Shown in pieces: positions 35,994 to 45,699 of a DNA stretch of 64,000 nt (positions are counted from its first letter, which is position 1; the number at the start of each line of letters is the position of its first letter). This stretch comes from Thalassovita gelatinovora (GTDB lineage: Bacteria; Pseudomonadota; Alphaproteobacteria; Rhodobacterales; Rhodobacteraceae), in assembly GCF_001458355.1 (NCBI RefSeq), contig NZ_CYSA01000019.1:124001-188000 (forward strand), read 5' to 3'. A program made the translations under genes and the position numbers. Under the pieces are notes generated by a model. That model did no database searches. It was not told the DNA's origin and was given only the letters and a program-made list of their open reading frames with translations.

Positions 35994-37880
35994 TCAGTAG
36001 GCGGAATCAGCGGGCGCGTCAAGGCCCAAGGCCGATGGTTTGTCCGTTTCGGCCTCTTCCCCGAGAAAACCGCCCGATTGCCGCGCCCATAGCCGGGCAT
36101 AGACCCCGCCTTGCGCCAGCAATTCATCATGGCTGCCGTCTTCGATGATCCGGCCCTGATCCATCACCACGATCCGGTCCATCTGGGCAATCGTCGACAA
36201 CCGATGGGCAATGGCGATCACCGTTTTACCCTGCATCAGGCCGAACAGCGTTTCTTGGATCGCGGCTTCGACTTCGCTGTCCAGCGCGCTGGTGGCTTCG
36301 TCCAGTACCAGAATCGGCGCGTCCTTCAGAATGACCCGCGCGATGGCGATCCGTTGCCGTTGCCCACCTGACAGCTTCACACCGCGTTCACCAACTTGTG
36401 CGTCATAGCCAATACGCCCCTTGGGATCGATCAGGTTTCGGATAAACTCGTCCGCCTCGGCCTGTTTCGCCGCCCCGATCATCTGGGCCTCGGGCGCAGC
36501 GGCCCGACCGTACAGGATGTTGGCCCGGATCGAACGGTGCAGCAGGGAATTATCCTGACTGACCATGCCGATGGCCTGGCGCAGTGACACCTGCGTCACG
36601 TGACGAATATCCTGATCGTCGATCAGAATTTGTCCGGCTTCGGTATCGCGGAACCGTAGCAAAAGATTGACCAGACTCGATTTCCCAGCCCCCGACCGAC
36701 CAACCAGCCCGACCCTCTGACCCGGTTCGATATTCAGGTTGATATGATCCAGCCCACCTTCGCCTTTGCCGTAGTGGTGGCTGATATCGCGGAATTCGAT
36801 CCGTGCGTTGGTGACTTGCAACCGCGCCGCATCGGCATCGTCGACCACATCATGTGGCACCGCTACCGATTGCAGCCCTTCGCGGATGACGCCGGCATGT
36901 TCGAACAGTCGTACCGTAACCCACATAATCCACCCCGACATCCCGTTCAGCCGCAGCGTCAGTGCCGAAGCCGCCGCGACTTCACCCACCGAAATCGTTC
37001 CGCGCATCCACAACCAGATCGCGGGCGTCATCATACCCAGGATCAGCACGCCATTGACCACGTTGAGACCAAAGCTGAGTTCCGTCATCAGCCGTAAAAA
37101 TCGTTGAAACCGCAACCGCAGCCGTTTCATGGCCGATAGAACATAGCCTTCTTCGGTGCCTTCATCGGCGAACAGCTTGATTGTTTCGATATTGCTATAG
37201 GCATCCACCACCCGCGCCGTCACAGTTGAACGCGCTTCGGACCATTTTTCGGATGCCACCGCCACACGGCGCGCAACGTGGCGAACATAGGCGACATACA
37301 GAACGACCCAAAGAATCAGCGGCACCGCCAGCAACGGATCGACCTGCGACAGGATCAAGGCGGCACTGACCACATAGGTCAGCGCATACCAAATACCTTC
37401 GAATGCCATATAGGTTGCATCTTCGACCGCAGCACCCAGTTGCATCACCCGATTGGTCAACCGCCCGGCAAAATCATTTTGGAAAAACGATGACGATTGG
37501 CCCAGCAAGTGCTTGTGCGCCCGCCAACGCACCTGTTCTTGCATATTACCTGCCAACATCTGTTCCAGAAACAGATGATTCAGCATGATGAACAAAGGCC
37601 GCACCGTCACGACAAAGACCGCAGCCAACAGCAATTCGCGCCCATGCAGACTCATCAGCATGTCGGGCGTATTGGCCGACAGCAGATCAATGATCCGCCC
37701 GGAATAGAAAATCAGACCGGTTTCGATCAGCGCCACGACGATGCCGCTCAACGCCAAGGCCAGCATCCATTTGCGGAACGGCCCGAACTGGGATTTCAGA
37801 TAGGCCCAAAGTGTCCCTGGTGGGGTCGCTTCGTCAAAAGACGTAAATGGATCGACAAGATTTTCAAAGAAACGAAACAT
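35994..37880 (-). CDS. ABC exporter, fused permease and ATPase (MsbA/MDR type)
   Basis: A 628-residue half-transporter acting as a dimer in the inner membrane. The N-terminal part has six membrane helices (about 40-330). The ATPase has Walker A GLVGRSGAGKSSLVNLLL, the signature VKLSGGQRQRIAIAR and Walker B ILVLDEATSALDS. The substrate is unknown; candidates are lipids, peptides or drugs. I start it at ATG 37880; in-frame GTG and TTG codons lie 9 and 12 bases upstream. It is preceded by a 176-base gap with an inverted repeat that may be regulatory. Confidence 0.9.
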   Translation of the reverse strand: MFRFFENLVDPFTSFDEATPPGTLWAYLKSQFGPFRKWMLALALSGIVVALIETGLIFYSGRIIDLLSANTPDMLMSLHGRELLLAAVFVVTVRPLFIMLNHLFLEQMLAGNMQEQVRWRAHKHLLGQSSSFFQNDFAGRLTNRVMQLGAAVEDATYMAFEGIWYALTYVVSAALILSQVDPLLAVPLILWVVLYVAYVRHVARRVAVASEKWSEARSTVTARVVDAYSNIETIKLFADEGTEEGYVLSAMKRLRLRFQRFLRLMTELSFGLNVVNGVLILGMMTPAIWLWMRGTISVGEVAAASALTLRLNGMSGWIMWVTVRLFEHAGVIREGLQSVAVPHDVVDDADAARLQVTNARIEFRDISHHYGKGEGGLDHINLNIEPGQRVGLVGRSGAGKSSLVNLLLRFRDTEAGQILIDDQDIRHVTQVSLRQAIGMVSQDNSLLHRSIRANILYGRAAAPEAQMIGAAKQAEADEFIRNLIDPKGRIGYDAQVGERGVKLSGGQRQRIAIARVILKDAPILVLDEATSALDSEVEAAIQETLFGLMQGKTVIAIAHRLSTIAQMDRIVVMDQGRIIEDGSHDELLAQGGVYARLWARQSGGFLGEEAETDKPSALGLDAPADSAY

Positions 37881-37954
37881 GGTGGCCACCAAAAATGGAA
37901 TTTGTGGGAAATGTTAGAGCACAGATGCGGGGCGGTTTTTCAGCAACCGGCCAC

Positions 37955-37995
37955 GCGGGATCGATTACCTTGTCAAAAGGTGCTTGTGATCCCGC
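37955..37995. other. Inverted repeat upstream of ABC exporter gene
   Basis: The outer arms GCGGGATC and GATCCCGC and an inner pair ACCTT and AAGGT around GTCA or similar form a nested hairpin, about 75 bases upstream of the exporter start and after the end of the meaB gene region. It has no T tract. It could be an operator or a processing hairpin. Confidence 0.5.
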
Positions 37996-38056
37996 AATAC
38001 ATTCTGTGCCCTCCGTCTTTTGGCTCTGGTAGTGATAGCGGAAGGGGACGCATTTG

Positions 38057-39043
38057 TCACTCGGAGGATTTTTGAAGTTCCTGCAACAACTGCGCGGCGG
38101 CCTTCGATGGCGTGGTCTGACCTTTGGCCACCTGATCCCCGATCCGGTCCAACGCGGCGCGGGCCTGACCGGTGCGCAGCTGCGCCAGCAACGCTTGTTT
38201 CACTTCGTCTTCGAACCAGTAGCGTGCCTGTTCCGCCCGGCGGCCGGTAAAATGTCCGGTTTCGCGTCGCCAATTGACCAGCGTATTCATTTCGTCCCAA
38301 GCCGTGGATAGCCCATCCTGTTCCAGTGCTGAAACGGTCATCGCCTTGGGGAACCCTTCGGGGTCATAGGGGCGTTTGCGCAGCAGGCGCAGGGCACCGG
38401 CATAATCCGCACAGGTGCGCATCGCGGTCGGTTTCAGATCGCCATCGGCCTTGTTGACCAGAATGATATCGGCCATTTCCATGATGCCGCGCTTCACCCC
38501 CTGCAATTCATCGCCCCCCGCCGGGGCCAGAAGCAGGATGAACAGATCAGACATTTCCGCCACCACGGTTTCGGATTGGCCGACACCCACGGTTTCGATC
38601 AGGATCACGTCGAACCCGGCAGCTTCGCACAGGGCAACCGCTTCGCGCGATCGCCGCGCCACACCGCCCAGGTGGGTTCCGCTGGGGGACGGGCGAATGA
38701 ATGCATTGGGATTGCGGCTCAGCAGTTCCATCCGCGTTTTGTCGCCCAATATCGACCCACCGGAGCGGGCTGAACTGGGATCGACGGCCAGAACCGCAAC
38801 CCGCAGCCCTTGTTCGGTCAACATCATGCCGAAGCTTTCAATAAAGGTGGATTTGCCCACCCCCGGCGTCCCCGACAGACCAATGCGAACAGCCTGCGCA
38901 TCGGTTTTTCGGCGCAGCGTTTCGATCAGTTCGGCCGCGTGTTCGCGGTGATCGGGGCGGCTGCTTTCCACCAAGGTGATGGCGCGGGCCAAGGCGCGAC
39001 GGTCGCCGGCCACGATCTTGTCACTGAGCTTTGCGATATCCAT
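38057..39043 (-). CDS. meaB: Methylmalonyl-CoA mutase-associated GTPase MeaB
   Basis: G3E-family GTPase chaperone that loads and protects adenosylcobalamin in methylmalonyl-CoA mutase, relevant to propionate and ethylmalonyl-CoA metabolism. The P-loop GLSGTPGVGKSTFIES lies near residue 50, the Mg site is DVILIETVGVGQSE and the base-specificity motif is LVNKADGD. The length of 328 residues is normal. I use ATG 39043, the conserved start; the frame extends 58 codons upstream without similarity. No mutase subunit is in the window; the cobalamin gene cobU is 20 kb away. Confidence 0.93.
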   Translation of the reverse strand: MDIAKLSDKIVAGDRRALARAITLVESSRPDHREHAAELIETLRRKTDAQAVRIGLSGTPGVGKSTFIESFGMMLTEQGLRVAVLAVDPSSARSGGSILGDKTRMELLSRNPNAFIRPSPSGTHLGGVARRSREAVALCEAAGFDVILIETVGVGQSETVVAEMSDLFILLLAPAGGDELQGVKRGIMEMADIILVNKADGDLKPTAMRTCADYAGALRLLRKRPYDPEGFPKAMTVSALEQDGLSTAWDEMNTLVNWRRETGHFTGRRAEQARYWFEDEVKQALLAQLRTGQARAALDRIGDQVAKGQTTPSKAAAQLLQELQKSSE

Positions 39044-39252
39044 TGCATCATCCCGTTGATCCGGGGGCTTTCTTGCCTTGACCGGGGCCCATTTGTCCAG
39101 ACAGCGACAGAAAAAGAGCCTGCGAAGATGCAAAACGCATAACCAAAACGTGAAAATGGCTGGCCGCGACCGGGTTGCAGGCGACCCGAAAGGAAAAAGT
39201 CGATACAGACGGATCACTTTACCCCGCGCAGCACATCATTGATAAACAGGCC

Positions 39253-41703
39253 ATGACGACCCTTCCCATCCACTCCGCCCTGCCCGACCTGCTTACGGCG
39301 CTGACCAACCGTTCCCGCGCGGTGCTGCAAGCGCCCCCCGGTGCGGGTAAAACCACGGTTGTGCCGTTGACGATGCTAGAAGCAGGCCTGACCACGGGGC
39401 GCATCCTGATGCTGGAACCCCGCCGTCTGGCCGCCCGCGCCGCTGCCGAACGGATGGCGCAGACGCTTGGCGAACCGGTGGGGCAGACTGTTGGCTACCG
39501 TATCCGGGGCGACGCAAAAATTTCGAAATCCACCCGGATCGAAGTCGTGACCGAAGGTATCCTGACCCGGATGATTCAGTCAGATGCCGAACTGTCCGGC
39601 ATTGGTGCCGTGATCTTCGACGAATTCCACGAACGTTCGCTCAATGCCGATCTAGGGTTGGCGCTCTGTCTCGAAATTGCCGAAGCGCTGCGCGACGACC
39701 TGATCCTGCTGGCGATGTCTGCCACGCTCGACGCTGGTCCGGTGGCGGCTTTGATGGGCGATGTGCCCGTAATTACCTCGCAGGGGCGTGCCTTTCCGGT
39801 GGATATCCGTTGGCTTGATCGGCCGCTGGGGCCGAAAACCCGGCTGGAAGAAGCCACAGCAACCTTAATTCAGCAAGCCGTGTCGGAAACAGAAGGTGGC
39901 GTTCTGGTCTTCTTGCCGGGTGAAGGCGAAATTCGCCGCACCGAAGCCCTTCTGAAAGGCCGCCTGCCCACCGATTGCGATATTCGCCCCTTGTTCGGCG
40001 CGATGGAGTTCGGCAAACAACGCGCCGCGATCGAACCGGCGAAGTCCGGGCGCAAGGTGGTGCTGGCAACCTCGATCGCGGAAACGTCGCTGACGATTCA
40101 GGATGTGCGCGTGGTGGTCGATGCGGGCCGGGCCCGCCGGGCCCGTTTCGACCCCGGATCGGGCATGTCTCGGCTGGTGACCGAAAAGGTCACCAAGGCC
40201 GAAGCCACACAGCGCACAGGACGCGCCGGGCGCGTGGCCGAAGGGCAATGCTATCGGCTCTGGACCAAGGGCGAAGAAGGCGGATTGCAACCGTTTCCAC
40301 CGGCGGAAATCGAAACCGCCGATCTGGCCGGGTTGGCGCTGGAACTGGCGCTTTGGGGGGCATCACCATCTGATCTGGCCCTTCTCACCGCACCCAATCC
40401 CGGTGCATTTGCCGAAGCACGGTCCCTGTTGCGGATGCTGCAGGCGCTTGATGCGCAAAATCGGATCACCGATCACGGTCGCGCCTTGGCAGCGCTGCCG
40501 CTGCATCCGCGGCTTGCTCATATGCTGACGGTTGCCGGGCCTGATGCTGCCGTGCTGGCCGCGCTACTGGCCGATCGCGATCCGTTGGCCCGATCTGCCC
40601 CGGTGGATTTGTCACTACGGCTATCGGCGTTGCGCGACCTGCGCGGTTATACTGACCGCCATCCCTTCTCAGCCAATCGCGGTGCTATTGAGCGGATCAA
40701 ATCAGAAGCAAAGCGGCTGGCCAAGCGTGTGAAGCCCGACCGCAAAGGAGGGATGAGCGACGCCGAAATGGCCGCCCTCGCCTATCCCGACCGGATCGGA
40801 TTGCGCCGCAAGGGCGACGCCGCGCGCTATATCCTGTCGGGCGGCAAAGGCGCGGTGATGGACGACCACGATCCGCTTGCCGGGGCCCGGCTGATCGTTG
40901 CCACCGATCTTGACGGCAATCCGCGCGAAGCCCGCATCCGTCAGGCGATCCAGATCAACGAAGCCGAACTGCGCGGTCTGTTTGCCGATCAGATCGGTTG
41001 GATCGATCACTGTGAATGGTCCCGCCGCGACCGCCGGGTGATTGCACGCACACAGGAAAAGTTGGGCGCGGTGGTTCTGGACGACCGGATTTGGAAAGAC
41101 GCCCCGCCCGAAGCCATCGCCCGCGCCATGCTGGACGGGGTGCGCGATCTGGGCCTTGTCCCATCCGACGCCGCGAAACGGTTCATTGCCCGGGTGAAGC
41201 TGGTGCGTGATGCTGAAAACGCCCTGCCCGACATGTCCGACCCCGCGCTGATGGACAGTCTCGAAGACTGGTTGCTACCGCATCTTTCTGGCGTCAAAAC
41301 CGCCGAAGGGTGGAAAAAATTCGACCTTCTCAATCCGCTCAGGGCGATGCTCGACTGGACCCAGATGCAGGTGCTCGACCGCGCTGCCCCAGCACATTTC
41401 ACCACCCCGCTCGGGCGGCAGATCCCGATAGATTATTCCGGCGAAGTCCCCGAAATCAGCCTGCGCTTGCAGGAAATGTTTGGCCAGACCAGCCATCCCA
41501 TGGTGGGACGCACGCCGCTGAAAGTCACGCTTTTGTCCCCGGCTAGACGCCCGGTGCAGACAACGATGGACATTCCCGGATTCTGGGCCAGTTCTTATGC
41601 GGATGTGCGCAAGGATATGCGCGGCAAGTACCCAAAGCACCCGTGGCCCGAAGACCCGACACAGGCCGACCCGACGCTCAGGGCAAAACCACGCGGACGC
41701 TAA
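39253..41703 (+). CDS. hrpB: ATP-dependent helicase HrpB
   Basis: DEAH-box RNA helicase of the HrpB subfamily, 816 residues. Walker A is QAPPGAGKTTVVPL, motif II is FDEFHERSLNADLGL and motif III is AMSATLD. Motif VI is QRTGRAGRVAEGQCYRL. The HrpB-specific C-terminal domain is present (HPMVGRTPLKVTLLSPARR). The biological role is unclear in most bacteria. The start is ATG 39253 after AACAGG; upstream in-frame extension overlaps the meaB promoter region. Confidence 0.94.
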   Translation: MTTLPIHSALPDLLTALTNRSRAVLQAPPGAGKTTVVPLTMLEAGLTTGRILMLEPRRLAARAAAERMAQTLGEPVGQTVGYRIRGDAKISKSTRIEVVTEGILTRMIQSDAELSGIGAVIFDEFHERSLNADLGLALCLEIAEALRDDLILLAMSATLDAGPVAALMGDVPVITSQGRAFPVDIRWLDRPLGPKTRLEEATATLIQQAVSETEGGVLVFLPGEGEIRRTEALLKGRLPTDCDIRPLFGAMEFGKQRAAIEPAKSGRKVVLATSIAETSLTIQDVRVVVDAGRARRARFDPGSGMSRLVTEKVTKAEATQRTGRAGRVAEGQCYRLWTKGEEGGLQPFPPAEIETADLAGLALELALWGASPSDLALLTAPNPGAFAEARSLLRMLQALDAQNRITDHGRALAALPLHPRLAHMLTVAGPDAAVLAALLADRDPLARSAPVDLSLRLSALRDLRGYTDRHPFSANRGAIERIKSEAKRLAKRVKPDRKGGMSDAEMAALAYPDRIGLRRKGDAARYILSGGKGAVMDDHDPLAGARLIVATDLDGNPREARIRQAIQINEAELRGLFADQIGWIDHCEWSRRDRRVIARTQEKLGAVVLDDRIWKDAPPEAIARAMLDGVRDLGLVPSDAAKRFIARVKLVRDAENALPDMSDPALMDSLEDWLLPHLSGVKTAEGWKKFDLLNPLRAMLDWTQMQVLDRAAPAHFTTPLGRQIPIDYSGEVPEISLRLQEMFGQTSHPMVGRTPLKVTLLSPARRPVQTTMDIPGFWASSYADVRKDMRGKYPKHPWPEDPTQADPTLRAKPRGR

Positions 41704-41811
41704 TTATGCGGGCATATTCCCTAAAATTTTGTGCTCCTGTTATCTTTCTGATATAAAACTCTGCCAAGACGTCCCGCAAGGCGTGCATCAATCAAGAACG
41801 AGCAGAAGTTC

Positions 41812-42270
41812 ATGAGCAAACGCATAAAGAAAACCTGGCCCCACTTGGCCAGTCGGCTGGTTCTGCGTCCGCCTGCAATGCAGGTGGCGGCTATTTGCGT
41901 GCGCGTAAAATCCGGCGAAAAGCAGATTCTTCTGATCACGTCGCGCGGGACCGGCCGCTGGATCGTTCCCAAGGGTTGGCCGATGCGTAACAAATCAAAC
42001 GCAGAAGCCGCCCTACAGGAAGCTTGGGAAGAAGCGGGTGTCAAATCCGGCAAAGTGTCTAAAAAGCCGCTGGGCCGGTTTCACTATGACAAACTGCACG
42101 ATGACGGGCACATCACCCCGATCGAAGCCGAGGCGTTTCTGGTCGACGTCGAAGAGCTTAGCGCCAATTACCCCGAGGCCGATCAGCGCACCCGGCAATG
42201 GGTCGCTCCGGCAGCAGCGGCGCGGCTGGTAAGCGAAAAAGGGCTGAAGGCGCTGCTGCTGTCTTTGTAA
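41812..42270 (+). CDS. Nudix hydrolase with atypical Nudix box
   Basis: A 152-residue Nudix-fold protein related to diphosphoinositol-phosphate phosphohydrolases (PKGWPM motif). The Nudix box reads GWPMRNKSNAEAALQEAWEEAGV: compared with GX5EX7REUXEEXGU the first Glu is Lys and the Arg is Gln, while the catalytic EEAG core is kept. The substrate cannot be predicted. It sits between hrpB and the phosphate transporter, perhaps sharing no regulation with either. Confidence 0.85.
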   Translation: MSKRIKKTWPHLASRLVLRPPAMQVAAICVRVKSGEKQILLITSRGTGRWIVPKGWPMRNKSNAEAALQEAWEEAGVKSGKVSKKPLGRFHYDKLHDDGHITPIEAEAFLVDVEELSANYPEADQRTRQWVAPAAAARLVSEKGLKALLLSL

Positions 42271-42355
42271 CGGTTCTGCGACAGTTTCGTGACAAAATCC
42301 TTGATTTGAGAGCGCCCTGCACCTAGGGCGCACAGAAGGATTGCTGGAGAACACG

Positions 42356-43837
42356 ATGACTGACCCGAACACTGGCAAACAGTGGAAGACGCTCGACAAA
42401 GATCTGGGGCGAATTTCACAGGTTGAATACGCCGCAAACTATGTTTCACGGCCTCTTGTGGCACCCGGGATCGCGCTGGCATTCATCATTCTGGCCGGCC
42501 TGATCGCGGCCATGTTCTTTGGCCAAAGCTCCGGCACTTTGACCGTTGCGGCAGCAGCGGTCTTCGGCGCCTATATGGCGCTGAATATCGGGGCTAACGA
42601 TGTGGCCAACAATATGGGCCCGGCAGTCGGGGCCAACGCCCTGACCATGGGCGGCGCAATCTTCATTGCGGCGCTTTGCGAAAGCGCCGGGGCGCTGTTG
42701 GCGGGTGGTGACGTGGTATCGACCATTGCCAAGGGGATCATTGATCCAGCCGGTATGTCCGATCCCACCGTTTTCATCCTTGCCATGATGGCCGCGCTGA
42801 TTTCCTCGGCGCTTTGGGTCAATCTGGCAACTTGGGTCGGCGCACCGGTTTCGACCACGCATTCTGTGGTCGGTGGCGTCATGGGGGCGGGTATCGCAGC
42901 AGCGGGGCTGAGTTCCGTCAATTGGGAAACGATGGCAAAGATCGCTGCCAGTTGGGTCATTTCGCCAGTTCTGGGCGGAGTGATTGCTGCGCTGTTTCTG
43001 GCCTTCATCAAGGCCAAAATCATCTATACCGAAGACAAGATTGCCGCAGCGCGCCGCTGGGTCCCGGTTCTGATCGGTATCATGGCAGCGGCCTTTGCTG
43101 CATATTTGTCCCTGAAGGGTCTGAAACATGTCATCAAGATCGACCTGTTGACCTCGGTCGGTATCGGCGTTGTCGTCGGCGTCCTTCTCTATCTGGTTTC
43201 GGTACCATTGATCCGACGTCAGTCCCAAGGGCTGGAAAATCGCAACAAATCGCTGAAGGTGTTGTTTGGCATACCGCTGGTCCTGTCGGCGGCGCTATTG
43301 TCCTTTGCACATGGGGCCAATGATGTTGCCAACGCGGTCGGCCCTCTGGCGGCGATTGTCCATGTCACCACCATAGGCGATATCGCAGCCAAGGTAACCA
43401 TTCCCAGCTGGGTCATGGTGATCGGTGCTTTCGGGATCTCGTTTGGCCTGTTCCTGTTCGGACCCAAACTGATCCGTATGGTGGGGAGTCAGATCACCAA
43501 ACTGAACCCGATGCGCGCCTATTGCGTGTCGCTGGCCGCCGCGATCACGGTGATCGTGGCCAGTTGGCTGGGACTGCCGGTCAGTTCCACCCATATCGCG
43601 GTTGGCGGTGTTTTCGGCGTCGGTTTCTTCCGTGAATGGCATACCGAACGCCGGTATCGGGCGAACAGCAAAAAGAAATCTTCAGCCAAGCTTCTGGCAC
43701 CGGAAGAACGTCGTCGGCGCAAATTGGTGCGGCGGTCGCATTTCATGACCATCGTCGCAGCTTGGGTCATCACGGTCCCCGCCGCTGCACTGATGTCGGC
43801 GTGTATTTACTACTTGCTGTATTCGGTCGCGGGCTGA
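42356..43837 (+). CDS. Inorganic phosphate transporter, PiT family
   Basis: Low-affinity phosphate (metal-phosphate/H+ or Na+) transporter of the Pho4 family, 493 residues with about ten to eleven membrane segments. The duplicated PiT signature is present twice: GANDVANNMGPAVGANALT near residue 80 and GANDVANAVGPLAAI near residue 320. The start is ATG 42356 with CTGGAG upstream; an in-frame TTG five codons earlier is less likely. A strong bidirectional terminator follows. Confidence 0.94.
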   Translation: MTDPNTGKQWKTLDKDLGRISQVEYAANYVSRPLVAPGIALAFIILAGLIAAMFFGQSSGTLTVAAAAVFGAYMALNIGANDVANNMGPAVGANALTMGGAIFIAALCESAGALLAGGDVVSTIAKGIIDPAGMSDPTVFILAMMAALISSALWVNLATWVGAPVSTTHSVVGGVMGAGIAAAGLSSVNWETMAKIAASWVISPVLGGVIAALFLAFIKAKIIYTEDKIAAARRWVPVLIGIMAAAFAAYLSLKGLKHVIKIDLLTSVGIGVVVGVLLYLVSVPLIRRQSQGLENRNKSLKVLFGIPLVLSAALLSFAHGANDVANAVGPLAAIVHVTTIGDIAAKVTIPSWVMVIGAFGISFGLFLFGPKLIRMVGSQITKLNPMRAYCVSLAAAITVIVASWLGLPVSSTHIAVGGVFGVGFFREWHTERRYRANSKKKSSAKLLAPEERRRRKLVRRSHFMTIVAAWVITVPAAALMSACIYYLLYSVAG

Positions 43838-43862
43838 TCCGTTCACCTCACCTGCATAACGA

Positions 43863-43895
43863 AAAGCCCCGCAGAAACCTGCGGGGCTTTCTTTT
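43863..43895. terminator. Bidirectional terminator between the phosphate transporter and gcrA
   Basis: The perfect twelve-base arms AAAGCCCCGCAG and CTGCGGGGCTTT surround AAAC, with a T tract on the plus strand and an A/T run allowing use by the minus strand too. Confidence 0.94.
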
Positions 43896-43913
43896 GTAGA
43901 TTTGACGAACTGT

Positions 43914-44492
43914 TTAACGGCGACGATCGCGGCGCGACGACATCGGTTGGAACGCCACGCCGACATGCGCTTCGCAATAAGGTTTGCCCGCTTGCACCGG
44001 AAGCCCACAAAACCAAAAATCATCGGTCGCCGGGTCGCCCACTGGCCATTTGCAGGTCCGTTCGGTCAATTCCAGCAAGGTCAGACGCTTCGCCTTCTTT
44101 TCAATCTCGCTCACCTTGGCCAAGGCTTCGGGGCTGATTTCATTGGCCGACGGCTGTGGCGGCAACGGTTGCCCAGCCGGAATAATCGCTTTGCGCGCAG
44201 GCATGGCAGCCGGACGCGCCGCCGCAGCGGGTGCCGCCGGTTCGGTGGTTGGTTTCGCCTTGGGTTTTGCCTCGGCCTTGGGCTTGGCGGGGGCCGGCTT
44301 GGCCTTGGCCTCGGATTTGGGCGCATCCGACGCGGCGGTGCCGCTGGACCGGTTCGACAGCCCCAGACGATGCACCTTGCCGATCACCGCATTGCGGGTG
44401 ACCCCGCCCAGTTCTTTGGCGATCTGGCTGGCAGATTGCCCTTCGCCCCACATTTTCTTCAACAGTTCAACGCGCTCGTCGGTCCAGGACAT
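43914..44492 (-). CDS. gcrA: GcrA cell-cycle regulator
   Basis: Alphaproteobacterial transcription factor that binds sigma-70 polymerase and GANTC sites methylated by CcrM, controlling cell-cycle genes. The N-terminal helix-turn-helix MSWTDERVELLKKMWGEG and ITRNAVIG-like VTRNAVIGKVHRLGLSNR are diagnostic. A Pro/Ala/Lys-rich linker (about 50-120) joins a C-terminal domain with CKWPVGDPATDDFWFCG, the sigma-interacting cysteine-containing domain. The 192 residues are typical. CcrM itself is not in the window. Confidence 0.96.
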   Translation of the reverse strand: MSWTDERVELLKKMWGEGQSASQIAKELGGVTRNAVIGKVHRLGLSNRSSGTAASDAPKSEAKAKPAPAKPKAEAKPKAKPTTEPAAPAAAARPAAMPARKAIIPAGQPLPPQPSANEISPEALAKVSEIEKKAKRLTLLELTERTCKWPVGDPATDDFWFCGLPVQAGKPYCEAHVGVAFQPMSSRRDRRR

Positions 44493-44634
44493 GCCGGTTT
44501 CCTTACCTAAAAAGCGGCCCCTCTTGCGCGGGCCGCCCTCATATTTCTAGATCAGCCCCTATTTTATCCATCCATGCCTGAGTTACAAGGCATCGAATCG
44601 GGTCTGGCGACCTGCCGCTGAAGGAGCAACGAGT

Positions 44635-45426
44635 ATGGAAATGGGCACACGGCGCTTCGGGCGCGTCAACTGGCTGGGCCTTTACACGCTGTCTGCACGC
44701 GAAGTGCAGCGCTTTTTGGCGGTCTGGACTCAAACTTTGGTGGCCCCTCTGACCACCGCCGCGCTGTTTATAATGATCTTTTCACTCGCCATCGGCAAGG
44801 CGCGCGGCGATGTGATGGGGGTGCCATTTTCGACCTTCATCGCACCGGGCATCCTGATGATGACGGTGATTCAGAACGCCTTTGCCAACACATCCTCATC
44901 GATCATGATTTCCAAGGTGCAGGGCAATATCGTTGACACGTTGATGCCACCGCTGGCGCCGCTCGAACTTGTGATCGGCTATCTGGCTGGCGGCATTGCA
45001 CGAGGCGTGATGGTGGCGCTGGCGATCAGTGTCGGTTTGGTGCTGCTTCTGGGCATCGTGCCGCAACATCCGATCTGGGCGCTGGCCTTCGTGGTGCTGG
45101 GGTCGACCCTGATGGGGGCCATCGGCATGGCCGCGGGCATCTATGCCAATAAATTCGACCAGATGGCCGCGATCACCAATTTCATTGTCACACCTTTGGC
45201 CTTCCTTTCCGGTACCTTCTATTCGGTCAGCGCGCTGCCGCCAGTGATCCGCGAACTGACCCATTTCAACCCGATCTTCTACCTGATCGACGGGGTGCGT
45301 TACGGTGTACTGGGCGTGTCCGACAGCAATCCCTGGCTGGCGTTGCTGGTGGCGGCGGGATCGACCGCCGTGGTAAGTGCGCTGGCCTGGAATATGTTTC
45401 GTACCGGATTCAGACTGAAAAACTGA
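44635..45426 (+). CDS. ABC-2 type transporter permease without adjacent ATPase
   Basis: A 263-residue inner-membrane permease with six membrane segments of the ABC-2/YadH-NodJ type (FIAPGILMMTVIQNAFANTS, LAFLSGTFYSVSALPP). The usual YadG-like ATPase gene is not adjacent: the neighbours are gcrA (divergent) and argD. The partner must be encoded elsewhere. The substrate is unknown; drugs or polysaccharides are possible. AAGGAG precedes the ATG at eight bases. Confidence 0.88.
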   Translation: MEMGTRRFGRVNWLGLYTLSAREVQRFLAVWTQTLVAPLTTAALFIMIFSLAIGKARGDVMGVPFSTFIAPGILMMTVIQNAFANTSSSIMISKVQGNIVDTLMPPLAPLELVIGYLAGGIARGVMVALAISVGLVLLLGIVPQHPIWALAFVVLGSTLMGAIGMAAGIYANKFDQMAAITNFIVTPLAFLSGTFYSVSALPPVIRELTHFNPIFYLIDGVRYGVLGVSDSNPWLALLVAAGSTAVVSALAWNMFRTGFRLKN

Positions 45427-45608
45427 TCCCGCGGCACCGGCCGTCTGCCCGCCCAGTGATCCATTCACCACACTCCCGCACAGGATGCGGATTTTCCCTT
45501 CCGTCAGCGGCCAGAACAGGCTATTTGCCCGGCCATGTTCAAAAGCATTCATATCGCTCCGATTCGACGCCAACGCACCCGCGCCTGACGTCCGATCCGC
45601 TTTGAACC

Positions 45609-45646
45609 GCCGTAAATACGGCAAACCCTTACCTAAAATGTTGACA
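45609..45646 (+). promoter_or_regulatory. Possible argD-argF promoter region
   Basis: In the 273-base gap before argD, GCCGTA-AA-TACGGC (45609-45622) forms a perfect inverted repeat. A consensus -35 TTGACA follows at 45641-45646. I see no convincing -10 box, so the promoter is tentative. Confidence 0.4.
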
Positions 45647-45699
45647 CCCGGTCCCCGCGATGCAACCTCGGGGCCTTCCATGGAACAAGGATTCAAACC

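Noticed and set aside
45641-45646. Confident sigma-70 promoter for argD
   Set aside because: A consensus TTGACA is present but no -10 hexamer at suitable distance, so it is listed only as tentative.
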